Positions 21,316 through 26,718 of a stretch of 26,718 nucleotides of DNA are shown one piece after another. Made by a program: the position numbers and the translations under genes. Below the pieces are notes generated by a model. The model was given only the letters and a program-made list of their open reading frames with translations, was not told the DNA's origin and made no database searches. How positions within the stretch are numbered: the stretch's first letter is position 1; every line of letters begins with the position of its first letter. This DNA comes from JAWXCB01 sp034440455 (GTDB lineage Bacteria > Bacteroidota > Bacteroidia > Chitinophagales > CAIOSU01): the NCBI GenBank assembly GCA_034440455.1, contig JAWXCB010000068.1, positions 1-26,718 on the forward strand, written 5' to 3'.

Positions 21316-24300
21316 ATGCGTGTGACTTTTTATTGTTTCCTGATTTTAATTTTTTCATTTCATCAATTGTCAGCGCAATGGGATCCTTATGCTGGCGTGG
21401 TGACTTCTTTTTCGCAAGGGGCATCCACTATTACATCAGACGGCTCGGGCGCAAATGCGATTGACAATAATGAGAATACCGCATGGCAGGGGAACGATGT
21501 GCTGCCCAATGGATATATCGGGCGCAACGACCTGAACATTCTGAAGGGCAAGGCTTCGAGCAATTCATCAAACGTCAATACCACAAATGCTACGGATGGT
21601 GATTTAAATACAGGCGTTCAAGTGGCGGCTGTCGGAGGACACTCTTGGATACAATATACGCTCGCATCTCCTGTGCAACTGCGGCACCTTTCCGTAAAGT
21701 GTGGATTTACTGCATCCGTGCATGTGTATGCGCATCATCCGAATGGCGATTCCACTTTTCTCGGCAGCCTGACTACTGCTAATGGCGACAATTTTCAATT
21801 CCGCAGGTTATCGCCCATGTTGAATAATGTTTCTAAAATTAAACTCCTTTCCACTGCGCGTATCAATACGTTTGAAGTTGCTGCATTATCAAAAATTCCC
21901 ACGGAGTTTCTTACTGTTGATTTGGGGCAAGCGAAAAGCGTTGGCTATATCGAATCGCGTATTTGGGCTGACGGGGGCGCGGTGGGGACAAAAGTTTACC
22001 TGAGCACGAACAACGTGAACTGGACTTATATCGGTGATGCAAATCCTAATGCGCTGAAGTTGCAAATTGTGCGCCCATCGGCTCCGATGCAGGCGCGCTA
22101 TGTGAAAATTGAACACTCAATGGTGGAGCAGAATTATGCGAGCGCGTATGTGTGGGAGGTGCGCGTGTATGATGAAAATGGTCCGTATGGTCCGTTTCAG
22201 GCGGCAAAGCCGCACATTAATAAAGTGTCGGATATTCTTGGCGTGAATGGGATATGGGGCTGGGGACACAATATGTTTTCAAACTCAGTGCCGCAGGGCG
22301 AAGGACCTACGCGCTTCAGCCAGATTGCCACGCATGCGCGCAACTATCACAACATGCACTGGGATGTGGATGACCCGGATATGATTCCGCCTTACGGCAC
22401 GATGCACATCATCCCAAATCAATTGGGTATCTGGTGGCTTGACTGGAACCGCGAATACCTTGCTTGGAACAATGCGGGAATGAAAGTGCAGGCTACAATC
22501 CAATTCAACGAATGGATTCCTCAAACGCGCATGGCGATGTGGGACAATCCTTATACAGCGGCATACAACTATGGCTATGCGTTTGCTTCACATTTCGGTC
22601 CCACGAATGGAAACGGATTGGTGGATGTGATTGAAATCGGCAACGAGCCGTGGACGTATCCGGCAGGATTTTATCTTGAAGTGTTAAGAGGTATGCTGCG
22701 GGGTATTAAAGATGCAGACCCAGCATTGAAGGCGATTCCCTGCGCATTGCAGGCGGGAGCGCCCGATACAGAAACTGCCGTGGGCGGCAATTGGATGGGC
22801 GCGCGTCTTACGCAAAACGAAGCGCCTTTGATTGATGGGATTAACATTCATCATTACAGTTATACTTATGATAACACGGGAACGCGCATCGCAGTGCATC
22901 CCGAACATCCGGAGTCGGCAATGCACTCGGCAGTGAATGATATTCGTTTCCGCGATAAAAATCTTCCGGGCAAAAAAATCTATCTCTCGGAATGGGGCTG
23001 GGACAGCGATGGGGCAGGAGAGGGCTGCACGTTTGGCGAATGTGTGACGGAATATGAGCAGGCTATATATGGCGTGCGTGGCGCGATGATGTTTATACGT
23101 CTGGGCATTGACCGCCTCACCTGGTATTTCTACGGCAACCAGGCAAGCGGAAATCTATACAGCCGCTCAGGCATGGAAACTTCTGCAGGAGGAGGTCATG
23201 TGGAGAAAAAATCGCTGAAATCATTTCGCTCATTTGTGCATCTGCTGGGCGATGCGCATTTTCTTGATGTGCTGCGCGAAGATGACAATGCATGGATTTA
23301 TCTTTTTGGAGATTCAGTAGGCAACCCCACACATATCGCAGCATGGCGTCCGATTGACGGCAACGATCCGAGTTTCACGCAAGTGAATTTACAAACTGTG
23401 CTTCAGCCTGATTCCGCATGGACAATTAAAGGTAATAGCTACACGGGTGAAACGGCTGTGTTGCCTGCTTACAACAATGGAATTTTACAACTGCAACTTT
23501 CAGCCGCGCCTTTGATTTTGAAAGTTTCTCCCGCTGGAACAAATGATTTTATCTGGACAGGAAATTTTTCAGATGAATGGAATCATCCGCTGAACTGGAA
23601 CACCTACACGATTCCAACTTTGACATCCATTGTAACAATTCCCGGTGGAAGACCGCACTATCCTGCATCCTATTCATCCAACCCTCTTGCGGGTACGTTG
23701 ATTCTTGAAGCGGGCGCAACCATGACGCTGGAGGCGGGACGCGATTTGACAGTGAATAATGAATTGCTGTTTGAAGGTGGCGTGTTAAATGTGACATCAA
23801 CCGCTGGGGTTACTCCTGTTATTCATTTGAAAGGAGATTTTACAAAATCCACCGGCACATTTATTAACGGAAACGGGAAACTCATTTTTGACGGCACCTT
23901 CCCGCAAACGATTTCCGGCAACATTGGTATCGCGCTGCATGATGTCGTGATTGATAACCCGACAAGCGTAACGGTGTTGAATCCTGTTTCCATTTCAGGA
24001 ATATTGAGCGTAATGTCGGATGCGACATTTGTTGCAAATAACAATGTGATTATTGAATCAGGCGCATCCGTTATGCACGGGCAAAATACACCGGGAAATC
24101 AAACGGGAACAATTACGGGTAATGTGATTGTGAAAAGAACAGCAGGTAATGCGGGTTATCATTATTATTCATCACCAGTGAGTGGCGCAAATGCAAGCAC
24201 TCTTGGCAACAGTTATTTTTATAACCCAACGAATGCAATTGACACAAGCGAAAGCGGATTGAGAACGGGTTGGGTAGGGGCTTCAGGAATTTTACAACCG

Positions 24301-25965
24301 GGCGTTGGATATATCGCAAGCGGAATCACAACTGCTGCATTTCCGGGCGCACCTTTCAGTGCAAGCGTTGCAAACCCCGCAAGAATCGCTGTGAAGAAGA
24401 ATGTGGGAACGGTGAATAATGTTTCATTTAATCTCGTTGGAAATCCTTTTCCTTCGGCATTAGATGCTTACAAATTTCTTGACGCAAACGGACCTAATGG
24501 AAGCGCGGTGATTAACGGCACGCTCTATTTCTGGGATGATGACGCTACGGGCGGTGCGGGTTGGAATGCCGTGCAGGATTATGCTGTGTGGAATGGAGCG
24601 GGATTCGTTGCAGGTCCCAACAGCGGAACTTTGTTCAGCGGGCATATCGCTTCATGTCAAAGTTTCTTCGTAGAGAAAACGGATGATGGCACAGGTAACG
24701 TGATTTTTGACAACTCGATGCGCACAATGGAAAACGATGCGTTTTTCCGCCAGATGCCGATTGAAAGATTGTGGGTGAATCTTGTGAATCCCGCGAATGA
24801 TTATAATGAAACGCTCATCGCATTTAAGCAAGATGCTACCGATGGCATTGACCCGCTCTATGATGCGCGTAAACTCTATGGAAACGATGGCATCGCATTT
24901 TATTCAAAACACAATGGCGGAAACTATGCGATACAGGCAGTTGCGCCATTGACGAGCGATAAAATTATTCCACTTGGATTTAAGACAACAGTTGCGGGCA
25001 ATCATGTGTTGTCTTTAAAGCAGATTGAAAATATGGATGAATCAGTTGTGGTGCTGCTCGAAGATAAATTGCTTGGCGTGTTTCAAAATTTAAGACTGAA
25101 TTCTGTGTATTCATTTACAAGCGGAGTTGGAACTTTTGAAAATCGCTTCTATTTACATTTCAATCCTGCAATTGAAATCACAACAATGGCGCAAGAGTGC
25201 GCTGAAGAAGATGGAGCTATCGTGATATACCAACCGGGTGCGCAGCAATGGGATGTGGAAGTGCGCGATGCGAATAATGTTTGGATTTTGGCGAGCTATG
25301 ATTTTTCGGGCATTGCATTCTTAGATGTTCCGGCTGGAGAATATGCATTGACCTTTTCTGATAACTACGGGTACGCATTTACAAGGAATGTGAAAGTAGG
25401 CTTGCAACAAGCGGTAACCAGCGACTTTAATTTCTATCAGCGTCTGCGCGAACCTGTGATTGGCTCCATTATTTATTTTGATGATAATTCAACCGGCTCA
25501 GATTTTAATGAATGGAATTTTGGTGATGGAGTCATTGTGTTGAATGATAATCATCCCACGCATCAATATGCGAGCGCGGGTATCTTCAACATCACGCTGC
25601 GCGCATGGAATGATGATTGCGAAAGCATGCAAACAAAAACAATCACTATCGAAGGATTGCCGGTGCAGAATACGCTACCCGGCACTGCAAAGAATACGGG
25701 AGTTGCAGGTAGTGAAGAAGCTTCGCTCGTCCTGCATACTGATGGCAGTGAAAATATTTTCATCACGTTCGCCAATGTGCAATCAGAAACCGCTACGGTT
25801 TTTCTGCATGATGTAGCAGGCAAATTATTACATGTTTCACAAGTGCCTGCATTTGATATGCAGCAAGTGAAGGTTCCTTCACTGCCACAAGCGGTTTATT
25901 TCGTAAGGGTTGTTACTGCCGAGAAGACATTTGCGGAGAAAGCGCTGCTTGGGGCGGGGCGCTGA
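21316..25965 (+). CDS. Secreted clan-A glycoside hydrolase-like protein with discoidin, PKD and T9SS domains
   Basis: 1549 residues. Signal peptide MRVTFYCFLILIFSFHQLSA. Residues ~30-290 are discoidin-like (F5/8C) sequence: AIDNNENTAWQ, then ATDGDLNTG ... SWIQYTLASPVQLRHL, then FLTVDLGQAKSVGYIESRIW. Residues ~300-700 look like a TIM-barrel glycosidase: VIEIGNEPWTYPAGF with candidate acid/base Glu444, INIHHYSY, and KKIYLSEWGWDSDG with candidate nucleophile Glu559. This NEP/SEW pairing marks clan GH-A but I cannot place the family. From ~746 comes IWTGNFSDEWNHPLNWN, a domain common in T9SS cargo, then long beta regions, a PKD domain (~1373-1437, EWNFGDGVIV ... HQYASAGIF) and a T9SS tail (~1465-1549, FLHDVAGKLLHV, QAVYFVRVV). 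It is probably secreted and surface-held, acting on a polysaccharide. Substrate unknown. Confidence 0.85.
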   Translation: MRVTFYCFLILIFSFHQLSAQWDPYAGVVTSFSQGASTITSDGSGANAIDNNENTAWQGNDVLPNGYIGRNDLNILKGKASSNSSNVNTTNATDGDLNTGVQVAAVGGHSWIQYTLASPVQLRHLSVKCGFTASVHVYAHHPNGDSTFLGSLTTANGDNFQFRRLSPMLNNVSKIKLLSTARINTFEVAALSKIPTEFLTVDLGQAKSVGYIESRIWADGGAVGTKVYLSTNNVNWTYIGDANPNALKLQIVRPSAPMQARYVKIEHSMVEQNYASAYVWEVRVYDENGPYGPFQAAKPHINKVSDILGVNGIWGWGHNMFSNSVPQGEGPTRFSQIATHARNYHNMHWDVDDPDMIPPYGTMHIIPNQLGIWWLDWNREYLAWNNAGMKVQATIQFNEWIPQTRMAMWDNPYTAAYNYGYAFASHFGPTNGNGLVDVIEIGNEPWTYPAGFYLEVLRGMLRGIKDADPALKAIPCALQAGAPDTETAVGGNWMGARLTQNEAPLIDGINIHHYSYTYDNTGTRIAVHPEHPESAMHSAVNDIRFRDKNLPGKKIYLSEWGWDSDGAGEGCTFGECVTEYEQAIYGVRGAMMFIRLGIDRLTWYFYGNQASGNLYSRSGMETSAGGGHVEKKSLKSFRSFVHLLGDAHFLDVLREDDNAWIYLFGDSVGNPTHIAAWRPIDGNDPSFTQVNLQTVLQPDSAWTIKGNSYTGETAVLPAYNNGILQLQLSAAPLILKVSPAGTNDFIWTGNFSDEWNHPLNWNTYTIPTLTSIVTIPGGRPHYPASYSSNPLAGTLILEAGATMTLEAGRDLTVNNELLFEGGVLNVTSTAGVTPVIHLKGDFTKSTGTFINGNGKLIFDGTFPQTISGNIGIALHDVVIDNPTSVTVLNPVSISGILSVMSDATFVANNNVIIESGASVMHGQNTPGNQTGTITGNVIVKRTAGNAGYHYYSSPVSGANASTLGNSYFYNPTNAIDTSESGLRTGWVGASGILQPGVGYIASGITTAAFPGAPFSASVANPARIAVKKNVGTVNNVSFNLVGNPFPSALDAYKFLDANGPNGSAVINGTLYFWDDDATGGAGWNAVQDYAVWNGAGFVAGPNSGTLFSGHIASCQSFFVEKTDDGTGNVIFDNSMRTMENDAFFRQMPIERLWVNLVNPANDYNETLIAFKQDATDGIDPLYDARKLYGNDGIAFYSKHNGGNYAIQAVAPLTSDKIIPLGFKTTVAGNHVLSLKQIENMDESVVVLLEDKLLGVFQNLRLNSVYSFTSGVGTFENRFYLHFNPAIEITTMAQECAEEDGAIVIYQPGAQQWDVEVRDANNVWILASYDFSGIAFLDVPAGEYALTFSDNYGYAFTRNVKVGLQQAVTSDFNFYQRLREPVIGSIIYFDDNSTGSDFNEWNFGDGVIVLNDNHPTHQYASAGIFNITLRAWNDDCESMQTKTITIEGLPVQNTLPGTAKNTGVAGSEEASLVLHTDGSENIFITFANVQSETATVFLHDVAGKLLHVSQVPAFDMQQVKVPSLPQAVYFVRVVTAEKTFAEKALLGAGR

Positions 25966-26050
25966 AGGATTGGTTTTAATTGAATCAACTTCTTTCTTTC
26001 CTAATTTGTTACTTTCTACTTTCTCCTTATCCGCCTTCGCTCGCAGCTTG

Positions 26051-26065
26051 CCCCGCAAAGCGGGG
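26051..26065. repeat. Palindromic mini-element 3
   Basis: CCCCGC-AAA-GCGGGG, perfect 6-bp stem with a 3-base loop, close in size and sequence to the two elements in the tRNA-Pro remnant. Confidence 0.75.
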
Positions 26066-26284
26066 TTCCGCGAGTGAATATTTTCTCTGCCTCCGGCATC
26101 CTTTAATCTACAAGCGGGCAAAATGCCTGATGAAACTGCACTCGCCAGAGGCAAGCGAAGGGGAGGTAGCATCGCGCCAAACCTGAACGATAAAGAGGGC
26201 GGCAAGTTTTTTATATTAGACCTCTTCGGAAAATGTAATTCTCATTTAGAGAAAGCCTCTTTTGTTTATGATGCAGTTTGGGCT

Positions 26285-26318
26285 CCTCTCTCCAAATGGA
26301 GAGGGGGCGGGGGTGAGG
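26285..26318. repeat. Intergenic hairpin repeat, family D
   Basis: CTCTCC-AAAT-GGAGAG (26288-26303) is followed by GGGGCGGGGGTGAGG. Sequences of the form CTCTCC...GGAGAGGGGnCGGGGGTGAGG are, from memory, a common dispersed intergenic repeat in Bacteroidota genomes. Confidence 0.6.
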
Positions 26319-26446
26319 CGGTGCAAAATCACGCGTTACCCTTTAGTCAAAGAGTATTTTCCGAAGAAGTCTATTTTAGCAATGTATCAGGATTCTATGC
26401 CGACATGCGCGGCAATTTCTTTACCGAGCAGGGCGACCTCGCTGTT

Positions 26447-26544
26447 GCTGCAAGGTTGCGCCTTGCAGCCGCACATCATTAAGCCTCCGGCTTTCGTGAG
26501 CCAAAGGCTCAGAGATTGCATCCTTCAAGCGACACGCTTGAAGG
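26447..26544 (+). repeat. Four successive hairpins
   Basis: GCTGCAAGG/CCTTGCAGC (26447-26469, 5-base loop); AAGCC/GGCTT (26481-26493); TGAGCC-AAA-GGCTCA (26497-26511); CCTTCAAGCG-ACA-CGCTTGAAGG (26522-26544). All stems are perfect. They are either part of a structured RNA or a cluster of inserted palindromes. Confidence 0.75.
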
Positions 26545-26582
26545 GACGCGGCAGTAGCCTTATCTTAAATGAGAAACAGATT

Positions 26583-26705
26583 GCGCTTGGTGTGAAAACC
26601 AAGTGCAGTTACAACCTTGCGAACCGCTGTATGCGTGACCCGCATGTACAGTGGTGTGAGAGCCTCTCCCCGTCACCGACAGGTGGCGGGGCGGGCTACT
26701 CGATT
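26583..26705 (+). mobile_element. Group II intron 3' end (domains V-VI), IIC-like
   Basis: Domain V is textbook: A26623-T55 to A31-T47 give a 9-bp lower stem (ACCGCTGTA with TACAGTGGT, G26 pairing with T52), a two-base bulge T45-G46, and an upper stem TGCG/CGCA with a five-base loop. The C-G-C at 26625-26627 matches the catalytic triad of class IIC introns. GTGTGAGAG follows, as in known IIC introns. Domain VI is a long hairpin (26661-26697, AGCCTCTCCCCGTCACC against GGTGGCGGGGCGGGCT), then a candidate branch A at ~26699 and a 3' end near CTACTCGATT (26697-26706). A hairpin GCGCTTGG/CCAAGTGC (26583-26606) precedes it. No reverse transcriptase ORF and no domain I could be found upstream, so the copy is 5'-truncated or ORF-less. 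Confidence 0.75.
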
Positions 26706-26718
26706 GCGCCTTGAATGG

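Larger units (their letters stand above)
25966..26620. other. Gene-free stretch with hairpins
   Basis: About 650 bases after the hydrolase-like gene with no ORF that resembles a protein. Open frames across it consist of translated repeats and RNA-like sequence. It holds several perfect hairpins (listed separately) and leads into the group II intron tail. No clear terminator for the hydrolase gene was seen. Confidence 0.6.

Noticed and set aside
21180..21464. Plus-strand open frame of 94 codons before the hydrolase-like gene
   Set aside because: It runs into the hydrolase-like coding sequence in another frame and has no family-like motif; the signal peptide at 21316 marks the real start.
25966..26620. 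A reverse transcriptase gene for the intron
   Set aside because: All plus-strand frames were read for YADD, maturase or HNH motifs and none was seen; the space is also too short.
26262..26714. Open frame of 150 codons across the end of the window
   Set aside because: It runs through hairpins and group II intron domains V-VI; the amino-acid sequence is just translated RNA structure and matches no protein pattern.

Overview
The window looks like chromosomal DNA of a free-living Bacteroidota, probably near the Chitinophagales/Sphingobacteriia. The evidence is four-fold. Several secreted proteins end in Por (type IX, T9SS) C-terminal sorting domains. Lipoproteins are frequent. Promoter-like sites fit the Bacteroidota consensus (TTG, 17-19 nt, TAnnTTTG) and Shine-Dalgarno sites are rare. 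The protein families are typical of the phylum: DUF4465, DUF5074/BtuG-like, DUF5522, bifunctional glucose/mannose-6-phosphate isomerase, and Mpl. The taxonomic call is inference.

Layout. 1-317: the 3' end of an OCH1-like glycosyltransferase. 314-5992 (minus strand): a tightly packed vitamin B12 uptake operon. A TTG-N18-TACTTTTG promoter leads into a cobalamin riboswitch, then a BtuB-type TonB-dependent receptor, a DUF4465 (BtuH-like) T9SS surface protein, a second T9SS surface protein of unknown function, a BtuG-like beta-propeller lipoprotein, and a small four-cysteine DUF5522 protein. Intergenic gaps are 3 and 12 bases, or a one-base TGATG overlap. 6009-8202 (minus): a terminator, a lipoprotein with two tandem ABM-like alpha/beta domains, and the murein-recycling ligase mpl. 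8304-14099 (plus): a small Cys-containing lipoprotein too short for usual ORF cut-offs, a bacillithiol-type YtxJ protein, inorganic pyrophosphatase, a PGI/PMI isomerase, lipB, a conserved hypothetical, an RluD-like pseudouridine synthase and a GT2 glycosyltransferase. Several gaps between these housekeeping genes carry dyad-symmetric intergenic repeats. 14118-20642 (minus): a 2174-residue secreted subtilisin-like protease with FN3, MAM, 22 Cys-rich 'CTxDxC' repeats, a seven-repeat propeller and a dockerin-like end. 20740-20963: tRNA-Pro(CGG) followed by a broken copy of it carrying two small palindromes. 21316-25965 (plus): a 1549-residue secreted protein with discoidin-like regions, a clan-A glycoside-hydrolase-like barrel, a PKD domain and a T9SS tail. 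25966-26718: no convincing protein gene, a run of perfect hairpins, and a recognisable group II intron 3' end (domains V and VI, IIC-like).

Most interesting points: the T9SS version of the Bacteroides B12-capture module, with one uncharacterised surface protein and a DUF5522 gene locked into it; the pseudo-tRNA with palindromic mini-elements; the ORF-less group II intron tail next to a string of hairpins; and the two very large multidomain secreted proteins. All family assignments are by reading motifs; no database search was run.
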